Source: Clostridium aciditolerans
GTDB lineage: Bacteria; Bacillota; Clostridia; Clostridiales; Clostridiaceae
DNA: 64,000 bases
Assembly: GCF_016316925.1 (NCBI RefSeq)
Contig: NZ_JAEEGB010000010.1
Location: forward strand, 62,001-126,000
Reading direction: 5' to 3'
Shown here: piece after piece, positions 9,948-18,663 of the stretch
Position numbering within the stretch: position 1 is the stretch's first letter
Layout of the letters: every line of letters begins with the position of its first letter
Translations under genes and position numbers: made by a program
Notes under the pieces: model-generated
The model's input: the letters and a program-made list of their open reading frames with translations, nothing else
Databases searched by the model: none
What the model was told of the DNA's origin: nothing

Positions 9948-11159
9948 TTAGATCTTGCTACTATCTTTAACTGTAAGGTTTGCACAAACATAGCCATCTT
10001 TTAATGTAATTTTCACTTTTTCTGATTCTTTGAGTGTAGAAACTCTACTAATTAAATTTTCATTTTCATCTTGAATCATAGCGTAACCTTTATTTAAAAC
10101 ATTCAATGGATTGTGTGCTGAAAGTAGAGCACTTATTTTACCTAGTGCCTCTTTTTCTTTGTTTAATCTTCCTTTAACTTTTATATCTATCAATTCCCTC
10201 AATCTATCAATATTGTTATATTCATTTATTATATATATTGATGGACTAAGGGACATTAAATTCCGCTTCAATAAATTTATTTCGTTTTTTCTATTATTTA
10301 AGTTTATTTGGATACGAGTCTGTAGAATATTTTCATATGTTAAAATTCTATTCTTAAATTCCTCTAAATTAAATACAGCAATTTCTGCTGCCGCTGATGG
10401 AGTTGGTGCCCTTCTATCGCTAACAAAGTCTACAATAGTATAGTCAATTTCATGGCCTACACCAGTGATTATAGGTTTTTGAGAGTTAAAAACGGCTTTA
10501 GCCAGTTTCTCATCATTAAAACACCAAAGCTCTTCTATAGAGCCTCCACCTCTTGCAAGTATTATAAGTTCAATATCTTCAACTTTATTTAAAGTTTCTA
10601 TACCTTTTATCATGTCTGCACTTGCATTTATTCCTTGAACCAATGCAGGATATATTACTAGTTCTACATTCTTATTTCTTCGTTTTGTAACATTTATTAT
10701 ATCTCTAATTGCTGCACCAGTTGGAGAAGTTATTATTCCAACTTTCTTAGCATACTTAGGCAAAGGCTTCTTATACTTTTCATCAAATAAACCTTCACTT
10801 TGCAGTTTATTTTTTAATTTTTCAAATGCTAAATATAATTCTCCTACTCCATCCGGCTCCATCATATCACAATAGAATTGATAGGCTCCTTCTTTTTCAT
10901 AAACTGAAACTCTTCCCTTAACTACAACTTGCATTCCAACTTCGGGAATAAATTTTAAATTTTTTGCTGCACTTCTAAACATTATACAATTTATTTTACT
11001 AGACTCATCTTTAAGAGAAAAATATATATGTCCACTACTGTGGAGTTTTAAATTAGATATTTCTCCTTTTACGCTAGAGTTAGATAGTATAAAGTCATTA
11101 TCTACTAGCTTTTTTATATAACCGTTTAAAGCTGATACTGTTAAGGTTTTTATATACAT
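9948..11159 (-). CDS. xseA: Exonuclease VII large subunit
   Basis: This is the catalytic subunit of exonuclease VII. The 403-residue protein has an N-terminal OB-fold (about 1-110; [35 protein letters not shown]), then the nuclease core with [28 protein letters not shown] and [27 protein letters not shown], then a coiled-coil region and C-terminal segment NVLNKGYAM. The pairing with xseB supports the call. Confidence 0.97.
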   Translation of the reverse strand: MYIKTLTVSALNGYIKKLVDNDFILSNSSVKGEISNLKLHSSGHIYFSLKDESSKINCIMFRSAAKNLKFIPEVGMQVVVKGRVSVYEKEGAYQFYCDMMEPDGVGELYLAFEKLKNKLQSEGLFDEKYKKPLPKYAKKVGIITSPTGAAIRDIINVTKRRNKNVELVIYPALVQGINASADMIKGIETLNKVEDIELIILARGGGSIEELWCFNDEKLAKAVFNSQKPIITGVGHEIDYTIVDFVSDRRAPTPSAAAEIAVFNLEEFKNRILTYENILQTRIQINLNNRKNEINLLKRNLMSLSPSIYIINEYNNIDRLRELIDIKVKGRLNKEKEALGKISALLSAHNPLNVLNKGYAMIQDENENLISRVSTLKESEKVKITLKDGYVCANLTVKDSSKI

Positions 11160-11236
11160 ATTTACTACCTTCTCAAATATTGAAATTTTAATTTACAATT
11201 TAAAGAACATGAAAAAGCAGTTAAAAGAAGCTTATT

Positions 11237-11710
11237 CTACTGAATAACTTCCTTTAACATACTTCCAAGTACGCCATTAATAAAAGATGCAGATTTATCT
11301 GCTGAATACTTTTTAGCAAGCTCTATAGCTTCATTTATAGATACATTCTTAGGAATATCTTTTTCATATAAAAATTCATATGTACATATTCTTAATATAG
11401 ATACATCTATTTTAGACAATCTATTAATCTTCCAATTTCTAAGGTGCTTTTCTATTTCTTTATCTATATCCTCGCCATTTTCTTGAACTCCCTTGAGAAC
11501 TCTTATGATATATTCCATATCAACATCTTCTAAATCAATACTTTCAGGATCACTTTCCTTATAAGTTGATAGTCCAGTCATATCTAACTCTGAATTTTCA
11601 ACCTCAATATTTTCCTTAAGATTTGCGATAACCTCTTTAAAATCTTCCTTATTTATAGTGGTTTGGAATAATAATTTCATGGCAATTTCTCTTGATTTTC
11701 TTCTATTCAT
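11237..11710 (-). CDS. nusB: NusB transcription antitermination factor
   Basis: NusB binds boxA RNA with NusE (S10) and helps rRNA antitermination. The all-helical family pattern is clear: [16 protein letters not shown] at the start, then [44 protein letters not shown]. At 157 residues it is slightly longer than usual because of an acidic insert (about 30-60). The ATG follows AGGAGGAA. Confidence 0.96.
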   Translation of the reverse strand: MNRRKSREIAMKLLFQTTINKEDFKEVIANLKENIEVENSELDMTGLSTYKESDPESIDLEDVDMEYIIRVLKGVQENGEDIDKEIEKHLRNWKINRLSKIDVSILRICTYEFLYEKDIPKNVSINEAIELAKKYSADKSASFINGVLGSMLKEVIQ

Positions 11711-11855
11711 TTCTTCCTCCTGATTTGGCTAAATGTTCTTCTACAATTAATTATTGTCAGTTTAGATATAATTATACTTAAAGTAATATTGTAGTTCAAG
11801 TATACATATTGAAATACTTAAATTCGTAATTTTAAAAAAATGCGAAGCATTTTTT

Positions 11856-12046
11856 AGAGGACAGAGGACAATTGACAGAGGACAATGAAGGAGGATTTTT
11901 CTCCGCTACACTACGAAAAATCCTTAATTTATATAAATTAGCGATGTTTTGCATTAGCAAAACAAGCCTAAAAAAATAAATTAGTTTTCTGACGTAAGGA
12001 AGAAAACTCACCATCATTGTCCTCTGTCCTCTGTCAATTGTCCTCT
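11856..12046. repeat. GAGGACA/ATTGACA inverted-end element, copy A (short form)
   Basis: A 191-bp element. Both ends consist of shuffled AGAGGACA and ATTGACAG units, and the right end is nearly the inverse complement of the left. Inside are hairpins built on GGATTTTT/GAAAAATCC, an ATGTTTTGC/GCAAAACA stem and AGTTTTCT/AGAAAACT. Just outside each end is a small palindrome (ATGCGAAGCAT at 11840; TTTTGCGTCGCAAAA at 12056-12070). It fills most of the nusB-asp23 gap. A 61-codon frame crosses it but is not credible. Confidence 0.85.
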
Positions 12047-12089
12047 GATAAAAATTTTGCGTCGCAAAATTTTTAAAATGTCCAAGAAT

Positions 12090-12115
12090 AAAAAAACCCT
12101 CTAAACACAGAGGGT
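12090..12115 (-). terminator. Terminator after the Asp23-like gene
   Basis: Stem ACCCTCT (12096-12102) with AGAGGGT (12109-12115), followed on the minus strand by a T run, starting a few bases after the stop codon at 12123. Confidence 0.85.
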
Positions 12116-12122
12116 GTAGATA

Positions 12123-12515
12123 CTATTCTTCCATATCTTCAACAACATCCATTACTTTAGGAATCATAACATTCTGTACATGCACATTTACTGCAGAAAC
12201 GTCAAGACCTGTCATGGACTCAACAGCCTTCCTTACATTTTCTTGCACTTCTAATGCTACATCTGGAATTCTTATTCCATACTCTACAACTACATATAAA
12301 TCAATAGCAGCGCTATTTTCTCCAACTGTAACTTTAACACCTTTTGATAAATTCTTTTTTCCAGTTAATATTTGAGTTATACCACCTACAAGGCTTGCGC
12401 TCATACCAACTATTCCCTTTACTTCTGTAGTAGCTAGACCTGCAATTACACCTACGACTTCATCAGATATTTTTACAATACCCATGTCAATTTCATTTTT
12501 AATATTCTCTTCCAT
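12123..12515 (-). CDS. Asp23/Gls24 family envelope stress-response protein
   Basis: The family (DUF322) is found near nusB in Firmicutes; Staphylococcus Asp23 is an abundant membrane-anchored protein linked to cell-envelope stress. The protein shows the family signature: IKNEIDMGIVKISDEVVGVIAG, then GVKVTVGENSAAIDLYVVVEYG and MTGLDVSAVNVHVQNV. The frame is open upstream to 12548, but the ATG at 12515 has an AGGGGGT ribosome binding site and gives 130 residues. It has a terminator after it and a large gap before nusB filled by a repeat. Confidence 0.93.
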   Translation of the reverse strand: MEENIKNEIDMGIVKISDEVVGVIAGLATTEVKGIVGMSASLVGGITQILTGKKNLSKGVKVTVGENSAAIDLYVVVEYGIRIPDVALEVQENVRKAVESMTGLDVSAVNVHVQNVMIPKVMDVVEDMEE

Positions 12516-12637
12516 TCTCGTACCCCCTAGGTATTTGATATCAGTCAAAACTAACTTTACGTATATTATATCAAATAGCTTTCCCTTTTACAAATTAAAC
12601 ATTACCAAATTGATAAATAATTTCTTAAATAAAGATT

Positions 12638-12678
12638 TAGCCTGTACACTTTAACCTAGATTTAAAGTGTACAGGCTA
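12638..12678 (-). terminator. Terminator of the spoIIIA operon
   Basis: A strong 17-bp near-perfect inverted repeat, TAGCCTGTACACTTTAA with its complement (12638-12678), about 30 bases after the spoIIIAH stop. The T tract is short and interrupted, but the stem is long. Confidence 0.75.
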
Positions 12679-12706
12679 TGTATAATATTAAAATATGTTA
12701 CTAATT

Positions 12707-13222
12707 TTATTGTTTAACTTCTATTTCAACTTCTTGAATTTTAGCTATTCCCATAACTACATTTTTTATCTCTCTTGTATCTTTATCTGTAAGTTTGTCC
12801 TTTCCTTTTACTATAACTCTCGCTTTACCACTTTCTTCTATAGAACAAAGTACATCTTCATAGCCTTTACCTTTTAAAGTAGTCTCAATTTTTGATTCAT
12901 AATTTGTACTCATTGCTAATTCAGTATATTTTTTAGTTGCTTCATCTTTGTTCTCTTTAGATATATTTTTGTCATCAATTAAAGTTTTTAATGTCTGTAG
13001 TGTTTGTGCATTTTTTTGCTCACGAGTTAACTTAGCCTCATCAAAGAATGTGGTTTTACTATTTTTCTTATCTGTATTATTAAAAGATACTGCACTGCTT
13101 TTTGTGCCGCTGCTGTCATCACCATTCACATATAATGGGCTATTTAATTTTGTAGCAAGTACCCCCGCACAAACAATAAGAACTAAAAGAGTAGCAATAA
13201 TTATACCTTGTTTTTTATTCAT
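12707..13222 (-). CDS. spoIIIAH: SpoIIIAH, mother-cell half of the feeding-tube channel
   Basis: SpoIIIAH sits in the mother-cell outer forespore membrane and pairs with forespore SpoIIQ across the intermembrane space. The 171-residue protein has one N-terminal membrane segment (GIIIATLLVLIVCAGVLA), a charged linker, and a C-terminal YscJ/FliF-like ring-building domain ending in VVMGIAKIQEVEIEV. The ATG has an AGGGGGA ribosome binding site. It is the last gene of spoIIIAA-AH and is followed by a terminator. Confidence 0.95.
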   Translation of the reverse strand: MNKKQGIIIATLLVLIVCAGVLATKLNSPLYVNGDDSSGTKSSAVSFNNTDKKNSKTTFFDEAKLTREQKNAQTLQTLKTLIDDKNISKENKDEATKKYTELAMSTNYESKIETTLKGKGYEDVLCSIEESGKARVIVKGKDKLTDKDTREIKNVVMGIAKIQEVEIEVKQ

Positions 13223-13282
13223 TTTTTTATTCCCCCTATCAACCTTTCTAACAAATTATATGCTTTAAGAAACATTTATATA

Positions 13283-13918
13283 CTATTTTTTCATAGGATA
13301 AACATTAACTTTATTCTCTGGAATATTAAATAAATCAACCACTGCCTTAGTTATTCTAAGTGAAGTAACTTTTTCTTCAGCACCTTCAGCTACAACACAG
13401 ACCCCTGAAACCTTTGGTTTATAGGTTTTAACTATAAGAGGCTTTGATTTATCACCCTCATTTGTTACAACAACAGTGCTTCCGTTATTCTTCTGTGTGG
13501 TATTTCTAGTTCCACCTTCATTGTCTTTTTCTTCCGTATTACTTGTTGAATCATTTATATTTACTGCAGGAACCTGCTCTTCTCCGCTTTCAAAACTAAC
13601 CATAACCTCTACTTTACCGACACCTTCAATTTTTTCTAAAGTATCCTTTAACTTTTGTTGAATTGTACTTTCATAATCTTGCGCTGATCTATCGCTGCTA
13701 CTCTGTTGTTCAGTTTTTCCTGACTTATTTGCCCCTTTATTATCTCCAGCACCTAAACTTTGAACTCCAATTGTGTTAGATGTTTTAAAAAAGCTTACGG
13801 TTAAAACTATTAGAACTCCTGCTAATAGCATTATAAGTAAATTAGCTACATTCTTTTTATCCGATGAACTTTTCTCACTATCTTTAATAAGTTTCTCAAA
13901 AAACTTTTTAAAATCCAT
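13283..13918 (-). CDS. spoIIIAG: SpoIIIAG stage III sporulation protein
   Basis: SpoIIIAG forms a large ring in the channel between mother cell and forespore. The 211-residue protein has an N-terminal cytoplasmic stretch, one membrane segment (VANLLIMLLAGVLIVLTVSFF), a low-complexity Ser/Asn/Gly linker, and a ring-building domain (LEKIEGVGKVEVMVSFESGEE...VYPMKK). The ribosome binding site is AAAGGAGAG. A family-2 palindromic repeat lies upstream in the gap to spoIIIAF. Confidence 0.94.
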   Translation of the reverse strand: MDFKKFFEKLIKDSEKSSSDKKNVANLLIMLLAGVLIVLTVSFFKTSNTIGVQSLGAGDNKGANKSGKTEQQSSSDRSAQDYESTIQQKLKDTLEKIEGVGKVEVMVSFESGEEQVPAVNINDSTSNTEEKDNEGGTRNTTQKNNGSTVVVTNEGDKSKPLIVKTYKPKVSGVCVVAEGAEEKVTSLRITKAVVDLFNIPENKVNVYPMKK

Positions 13919-13951
13919 ATGGTTCTCTCCTTTTTATCTTTTAATCTTAGT

Positions 13952-14003
13952 CATCTTCAAGAAAATAACTAGTCACTATTCTAGTCTACTTTTTTCAGAT
14001 GCC
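13952..14003. repeat. Palindromic element, family 2, short copy inside the spoIIIA operon
   Basis: CATCTTCAAGAAAATAACTAGTC at the left and ACTTTTTTCAGATGCC at the right form an imperfect inverted repeat, with CTAGTC/GACTAG towards the centre. It is the same family as 6596, 25845 and 38390 and sits in the spoIIIAF-spoIIIAG gap. Confidence 0.6.
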
Positions 14004-14022
14004 TTATAAAAGTTACTCAATT

Positions 14023-14613
14023 TTATATTTTATATACTTGTATTACGTCCTTTGAGACATTAAGCTCGTCGCCTAAGTATTTCTTTATAGCCTGGCTTTT
14101 TTCGTTATTAATTTCTTTATCACCGTTATCAACAGTCTTACTGTCATCACCTATTTTTATTTTTTTTATTCTTTCTATACTTCCATCCTTAACTCCTACT
14201 TTTATATCTTTTATAACAAGTTTATCATTATTGTCATCATAGGAAGCATCAACCTGCACTTTATAATTACTGTCTGGATATTTTTCTTTTAGCTTTTTTT
14301 CACAGTTAGTCTGAAGATTAAGCTTAAATACTTCTAAAGTGTCTTTTATATTCTTTTCTTTATATTTTTGAAATTCATTTTCCGTTTTTTTCGCATCAAG
14401 GGATTGAATAGCATTGCTTGTGTAGGTATTTATATCAAAATTCCTATCGAAAACTTTTATTAAGGGATTTATAAAAACTGTAATCAAAATTAAACCTAGT
14501 ACAAACTTTGCATACTTTTTTAAACTGTTATCTGGAAGAATTATCTCCACAGCGGTTATGAAAAACACAGCAGTACAAATGCCTATAAGCCATTCCCTTA
14601 GAACTTGTAACAA
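14023..14613 (-). CDS. spoIIIAF: SpoIIIAF stage III sporulation protein
   Basis: This 196-residue component of the SpoIIIA channel has two N-terminal membrane segments (LIGICTAVFFITAVEIILP and FVLGLILITVFINPLI), then a soluble domain with a ring-building fold (about 100-196; VQVDASYDDNNDKLVIKDIKVGV). The start is a GTG/ATG-type M after a repeat-containing gap of about 97 bases to spoIIIAE. Confidence 0.92.
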   Translation of the reverse strand: MLQVLREWLIGICTAVFFITAVEIILPDNSLKKYAKFVLGLILITVFINPLIKVFDRNFDINTYTSNAIQSLDAKKTENEFQKYKEKNIKDTLEVFKLNLQTNCEKKLKEKYPDSNYKVQVDASYDDNNDKLVIKDIKVGVKDGSIERIKKIKIGDDSKTVDNGDKEINNEKSQAIKKYLGDELNVSKDVIQVYKI

Positions 14614-14651
14614 TGTTTATCACCTTCTTTCCTTCTTTTAGTCGGAACACT

Positions 14652-14715
14652 GGGTAACTTAAGATGTTCGCTTCCGCTCACAAGTTACCCGTTAAAGTCC
14701 ATTTAGGACTTTAAC
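14652..14715 (-). repeat. Two-hairpin intra-operon element after spoIIIAE
   Basis: On the minus strand, GTTAAAGTCC (14706-14715) pairs with GGACTTTAAC (14691-14700). Directly after it a second stem forms between 14682-14690 and 14652-14660 (GGGTAACTT and its complement). The spoIIIAE stop codon (14711-14713) is inside the first stem. A nearly identical arrangement lies at 16294-16354 after spoIIIAC. Confidence 0.8.
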
Positions 14716-15874
14716 CTCCCATCATTACCTTACCTGCTGATGCTATTATAGCTATCATTATGAAAAACATAACTGATACACTGATAAGGCACGCTGTCAC
14801 CAGTACAAGAGAATCTCCAGCTGCGCTTATGCAATTTACTAATCTGCTATCACTTATAGGTTCTATTAATGCCGCAGTAAACTTGTACAAAAGTGACATT
14901 ATAAGTAACTTAATTATTGGGAACAGCACTATAGCAATTAATATGACAAGCCCTAAGCTGCTTAATGCATTTTTTAATAAAATTGAGTAACCAGCTACTG
15001 TTGATACGGCATCTGAAAGACTCTTTCCAACTATAGGTACAAAATTGTCTACAGCGAATTTTGCTGTTTTTGCAGTAACTTCATCGATAGTTTTAGCTGT
15101 AATTCCTCTTATCGTAATTATTCCTATAAATATTGTCATTACAATGCCTTGTCCCCACATAGCCACTTGATTTAAAAGCTTTGTAAGTTTACTAATTTTG
15201 TATTCTTCAGACATATTGTTCACAAACTGTAATACAAAAGTCATGCATATTATTGGTATTATTATGTCCATAAATATTTTTGCACTTATGGTTATCGTTC
15301 CTATTATAATAGGGTCCATAACTGCTGCTTCTACAAATCCACCTACGCTTGCAATAAGCATTATAAGAATTGGCACAATAGCAGTCATAAAGTCCGTCAT
15401 TTCCTTCATCGTAGATCTTGCTGTATCCACTCCTATATAAAAGCTTTTAGCCATTATTATTATAAGTAGAGAGTAACATGCAAAATAAGCTATGTTAGAT
15501 AGACTTTCACCACTAAAGGCCTTTTGTAAATTAGTAAGAAGTGCACATATAAGTGCAATTACTACTAATAGAGCTAATAGCTTTAATGATGCAGCAATCT
15601 CTTTAAACATATATATGCCTAAAGCATTAAGCAGTTTTTTTGTGGATACTTTGCCATCTCCAGTTTTTATAAAATCCTTTACATATGTTTTTGCTTCAAT
15701 ATCTTTAAGCAATTCATATTTTGTTTTCATATTGGAGATATAATCATAAAATTTCTCTATTTGTTCAGTTTCAACTTTTTCGCGAGTATCTATATTAATG
15801 TTATTAACCTCTAATGCCTTCACATTAAAGGATGTTACAAAAATCATCAGTAAAACCAATATAATCTTCTTCAT
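14711..15874 (-). CDS. spoIIIAE: SpoIIIAE, polytopic membrane protein of the SpoIIIA channel
   Basis: SpoIIIAE is a mother-cell membrane protein. The sequence has a signal-like N-terminus (KKIILVLLMIFVTSF), a soluble stretch to about residue 95, then about seven hydrophobic segments, among them LKLLALLVVIALICALL, IVPILIMLIASVGGFVEAA and SCLISVSVMFFIMIAIIAS-like end. The GTG at 15883 would lengthen it by three codons, but the ATG at 15874 has AGGTG at proper spacing, giving 387 residues. It starts 10 bases after the spoIIIAD stop and ends in MMGG, with the stop in a hairpin. Confidence 0.95.
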   Translation of the reverse strand: MKKIILVLLMIFVTSFNVKALEVNNINIDTREKVETEQIEKFYDYISNMKTKYELLKDIEAKTYVKDFIKTGDGKVSTKKLLNALGIYMFKEIAASLKLLALLVVIALICALLTNLQKAFSGESLSNIAYFACYSLLIIIMAKSFYIGVDTARSTMKEMTDFMTAIVPILIMLIASVGGFVEAAVMDPIIIGTITISAKIFMDIIIPIICMTFVLQFVNNMSEEYKISKLTKLLNQVAMWGQGIVMTIFIGIITIRGITAKTIDEVTAKTAKFAVDNFVPIVGKSLSDAVSTVAGYSILLKNALSSLGLVILIAIVLFPIIKLLIMSLLYKFTAALIEPISDSRLVNCISAAGDSLVLVTACLISVSVMFFIMIAIIASAGKVMMGG

Positions 15875-15883
15875 AGTTAACAC

Positions 15884-16267
15884 CTACATAATCTTTAGAA
15901 TTGACTGTAATACAGCCATAAGTATAGGGATTGCCAAAACTAAAATAAGTATTTTTCCTGCAAACTCCACTTTAGCCCCTAAGCTTCCTTGTCCAGCATC
16001 TCTACACAATTCCCCGCAAAAAGAGGCTAAGTAGGCAATGGCTAATATCTTAAATACAGTAGTTAAATATATAAAATCTATATTAGCTTTAGCTGCTAAC
16101 TGCTGTAAAAATTGGAGCACTGCAGTTATCTTTGTTATCATAAATAAGAATATCATGACACCAACAGCCATGCTTATATATACTGCAAAGTCTTCTCTTC
16201 GCTCTTTAAAAAGCAGTACAATAAATAATGCCATAAACGCAAAAGCAACTATTTTGATTATTTCCAT
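15884..16267 (-). CDS. spoIIIAD: SpoIIIAD stage III sporulation protein
   Basis: A 127-residue protein with four hydrophobic segments (IVAFAFMALFIVLLF, YISMAVGVMIFLFMITKI, VFKILAIAYLASFCGELC, ILVLAIPILMAVLQSIL) and the family-typical AYLASFCGELCRDAGQGSLG. It belongs to the inner channel components with SpoIIIAC and AE. The ribosome binding site GGAGGAAGC precedes its ATG. An intra-operon hairpin element separates it from spoIIIAC. Confidence 0.94.
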   Translation of the reverse strand: MEIIKIVAFAFMALFIVLLFKERREDFAVYISMAVGVMIFLFMITKITAVLQFLQQLAAKANIDFIYLTTVFKILAIAYLASFCGELCRDAGQGSLGAKVEFAGKILILVLAIPILMAVLQSILKIM

Positions 16268-16293
16268 AGCTTCCTCCTTTCAGTGGTCACACC

Positions 16294-16354
16294 GGGTGAT
16301 TTTGCTCGTTTCCAACAGCAAAATTACCCGTTAAAGTCCATTTAGGGCTTTAAC
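16294..16354 (-). repeat. Two-hairpin intra-operon element after spoIIIAC
   Basis: On the minus strand, GTTAAAGCCC (16345-16354) pairs with GGACTTTAAC (16330-16339), tolerating one G-U. A second 12-base stem follows, GGGTAATTTTGC with its partner at 16294-16305. It begins three bases after the spoIIIAC stop codon and repeats the design found after spoIIIAE. Confidence 0.8.
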
Positions 16355-16357
16355 CTC

Positions 16358-16555
16358 CTAAAGTTGGAACATTGTTCTTACTGTAGTAAATAGCTTGTTC
16401 ACTAAGTTTATTACCATCATTAAAACTATTAATATACCAGCTAAATTTGTTACTACAGCATAATCTCCTTTTCCACTAGCTTCCAAGACTTTATTTATAA
16501 TTATTACAATCATCCCTACCCCAGCAATTTTAAATATTAAACTAATATCCAACAT
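16358..16555 (-). CDS. spoIIIAC: SpoIIIAC stage III sporulation protein
   Basis: A 65-residue protein with two hydrophobic segments (LIFKIAGVGMIVIIINKVL and VTNLAGILIVLMMVINLV) and the motif GVGMIVIIINKVLEASGKGDYA, typical of SpoIIIAC. It starts 29 bases after spoIIIAB with a GGGGG ribosome binding site. Confidence 0.93.
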   Translation of the reverse strand: MLDISLIFKIAGVGMIVIIINKVLEASGKGDYAVVTNLAGILIVLMMVINLVNKLFTTVRTMFQL

Positions 16556-16584
16556 TTTAATTACCCCCTTCTTTTATAAACATT

Positions 16585-17103
16585 CTAAACGAGTATTATT
16601 ACTATAATGGCCCCCAGCGAAAATCCGAGGTATCTATACATCTTCACATTTTTACTCATCAAAACCTCTGAGTCTTTTATTCGCTTTTTTAAATTTTCTA
16701 AAGTAAGATGAAATATTCTTTGTTGACCTTCTATGTCTGATTCTCCTAGAGTTTTTGAAAAATCCAATAATATATTCATATCATCTCTTTTTAGGTTTAA
16801 AATGTCTTTTCTTCTATTTAATACATTACGGAATGCTTCATGTACATTGTTTACTTTATTATCAAATAATAGGCATGACACTTCTTCGAATATTTCTTTA
16901 ACTGGATACACACTTTTTTTAGATACATCTTCAATCGCTTCAGGCAAAGGAGTGTGGGTATATACTATTTCATTTTGAAGTTGATAAATACATCTTTGGA
17001 GCTCTTCTAACTGTCTAGTTCTCTTTTTAAACTTCGCTGAATAAATAAATCCTATTCCTGTGGATGCGGCTAGAATCATAATGCAACCTAGAAACTTTAA
17101 CAT
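16585..17103 (-). CDS. spoIIIAB: SpoIIIAB stage III sporulation protein
   Basis: A 172-residue protein with a hydrophobic segment at each end (LGCIMILAASTGIGFIYSA and LGFSLGAIIVIILV) and a helical cytoplasmic middle containing QLEELQRCIYQLQNEIVYTHTPLPEAI. This is the GspF-like fold expected of SpoIIIAB, thought to work with the SpoIIIAA ATPase. It starts one base after the spoIIIAA stop codon. Confidence 0.94.
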   Translation of the reverse strand: MLKFLGCIMILAASTGIGFIYSAKFKKRTRQLEELQRCIYQLQNEIVYTHTPLPEAIEDVSKKSVYPVKEIFEEVSCLLFDNKVNNVHEAFRNVLNRRKDILNLKRDDMNILLDFSKTLGESDIEGQQRIFHLTLENLKKRIKDSEVLMSKNVKMYRYLGFSLGAIIVIILV

Positions 17104-17104
17104 T

Positions 17105-18031
17105 CTACCCCCTCCATATCACTGATTTAGTTGAAAAATCATATATACGCTCTACTGTTCCAGCACCTTTCTTATTGCTTAAAACAATAGCTCTTTTAAA
17201 TACATTATTTTCAACAATTTCTTTAAATACAGGTCTATTATATAAATCCTCTACGTCATACCCGTGAATTGTAGTAATTAAACTTACTCCTGAGTTAAGA
17301 GCATTTAAAATACTATCAATGTCCTTGTAGGCCCCTATCTCGTCACAAACTATAACATCTGGAGACATACTTCTTATAGCCATCATTATCCCTTCACTTT
17401 TTGGACATCCATCTAAAACATCTGTTCTAAGCCCGATATTAAGTTGAGGTATTCCATTAAAACATGCTCCTAATTCACTTCTTTCATCAACTACACATAC
17501 TTTTTTTCCTTCAAAAAACATCTTGTCCATACCATCTGAAATATTTCTTGTTATGTCTCTTATCAGTGTAGTTTTTCCGCACTTTGGTGGAGAAATTATT
17601 ATAGTATTTATTACTTCATTGTTTTTTATAATAAATTTCATTATAGAATCTGAACAACCTTTTACTTCTCTACAAATTCTGATATTAAGGGATGCAATGT
17701 TTTTTATAGTTTTAACTTCATTTTTTTCTATTACACACTTTCCGCATACACCGACTCTATGTCCACCTTTAATTGTTATATAGCCCTGTTTTAATTCTTC
17801 TTCAAAGGCATAAATAGAATAGTTACTCATCCTTTGAATGATAGTTTTTAAATCATCTGATCTTGGTGTATATTTGTTAACTATTTCTCTATTACCTACT
17901 TGAAAAACTAAAGGCTTGTCCGCTCTTATTCTGATTTCTTGAAGTGTCTTTGATTGAGCTAAATCTCCAAGAGCATCTTTAATACTTTGTGGTAAAATAT
18001 TTAAAATTTCTTTTGTATCTATCTTTCTCAT
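17105..18031 (-). CDS. spoIIIAA: SpoIIIAA, ATPase of the SpoIIIA complex
   Basis: It is related to type II/IV secretion ATPases and needed for late forespore gene expression. The 308-residue protein has Walker A PPKCGKTTLIRDI (about 150), the arginine-rich SELGAC and GLRTDVLDGCPK motifs, Walker B DVIVCDEIG and GVSLITTIHG. First gene of the eight-gene operon, with ribosome binding site AAAGGAGATGAG. A sigma-E promoter is expected from the Bacillus operon, but I could not place one with confidence. Confidence 0.96.
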   Translation of the reverse strand: MRKIDTKEILNILPQSIKDALGDLAQSKTLQEIRIRADKPLVFQVGNREIVNKYTPRSDDLKTIIQRMSNYSIYAFEEELKQGYITIKGGHRVGVCGKCVIEKNEVKTIKNIASLNIRICREVKGCSDSIMKFIIKNNEVINTIIISPPKCGKTTLIRDITRNISDGMDKMFFEGKKVCVVDERSELGACFNGIPQLNIGLRTDVLDGCPKSEGIMMAIRSMSPDVIVCDEIGAYKDIDSILNALNSGVSLITTIHGYDVEDLYNRPVFKEIVENNVFKRAIVLSNKKGAGTVERIYDFSTKSVIWRG

Positions 18032-18110
18032 CTCCTTTCTTTATATTAATTTCTATTTTAATTACTCAGAAATTATTCCAAATAAATAAAAATTTTATGA
18101 GTAAATAAAA

Positions 18111-18148
18111 AATACCACATAAATGAGTAACCTCATTTATGTGGTATT
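18111..18148 (-). terminator. Terminator between the zinc-ribbon gene and spoIIIAA
   Basis: A 17-bp perfect stem, AATACCACATAAATGAG with CTCATTTATGTGGTATT and a four-base loop, followed on the minus strand by T-rich sequence. It separates efp and the zinc-ribbon gene from spoIIIA. Confidence 0.88.
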
Positions 18149-18232
18149 AAAACAACTTATTCAATAAACCTCCACTCTAATACTTCTATTTTTGCTAGAA
18201 GTATAGAGTAATACCGCTATGAATTCGTTCAA

Positions 18233-18622
18233 TTATTCACAACAACAATTTTTAGTTGCTATTTTTTTATGGCAATTAGGACATGTAATTTCTTCACCCT
18301 TAGCTATTATGTCCTTATCAACATACACAGTATCTCCACAGTTAGGACATTCAAGTTGAATAAAGTTATCACCTTCATCTTCATATAGTTCATAATCTTC
18401 ATCATAAAAATCTTCTTGAAGTTCTGCTAGATCTTCATCTATGGCATCTATGTATTCTTGAACAACCTTTTGGGATTCTGAGATTTCAGATATTTCTACA
18501 GCTATGTCTTTAAGTACACTAACAATTTCTGTTAATATTCTTCCTTCTTTAGTGCTTTCATCGATACTTAATCCGTCAACTAATCCACTAAGATAAGAAA
18601 CCTTTGACATAATAGAATTCAT
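18233..18622 (-). CDS. CD1247-type zinc-ribbon protein of unknown role
   Basis: A 129-residue protein with an N-terminal helical domain (MSKVSYLSGLVDGLSIDESTKEG), a strongly acidic middle (DEDLAELQEDFYDEDYELYEDEGD), and a C-terminal zinc ribbon with CPNCGDTVYV and CPNCHKK, ending in CCCE. It resembles the clostridial family named after C. difficile CD1247, whose function is not known to me. Start is the ATG at 18622 with AAGGATG upstream; a second ATG lies four codons inside. It follows efp closely (42 bases) and may be cotranscribed with it. Confidence 0.75.
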   Translation of the reverse strand: MNSIMSKVSYLSGLVDGLSIDESTKEGRILTEIVSVLKDIAVEISEISESQKVVQEYIDAIDEDLAELQEDFYDEDYELYEDEGDNFIQLECPNCGDTVYVDKDIIAKGEEITCPNCHKKIATKNCCCE

Positions 18623-18663
18623 TTAACCACATCCTTAAATTTATTTTGCCATAATAGTATTCC

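Noticed and set aside
11832-12017. 61-codon minus-strand frame across repeat copy A, similar to a 61-codon frame on plus over copy D (54012-54197)
   Set aside because: The likeness (RSVAEKNPPSLSSV) follows from the DNA repeat. The rest of the two frames differs by shifts, no ribosome binding site precedes either, and other copies do not keep the frame open.
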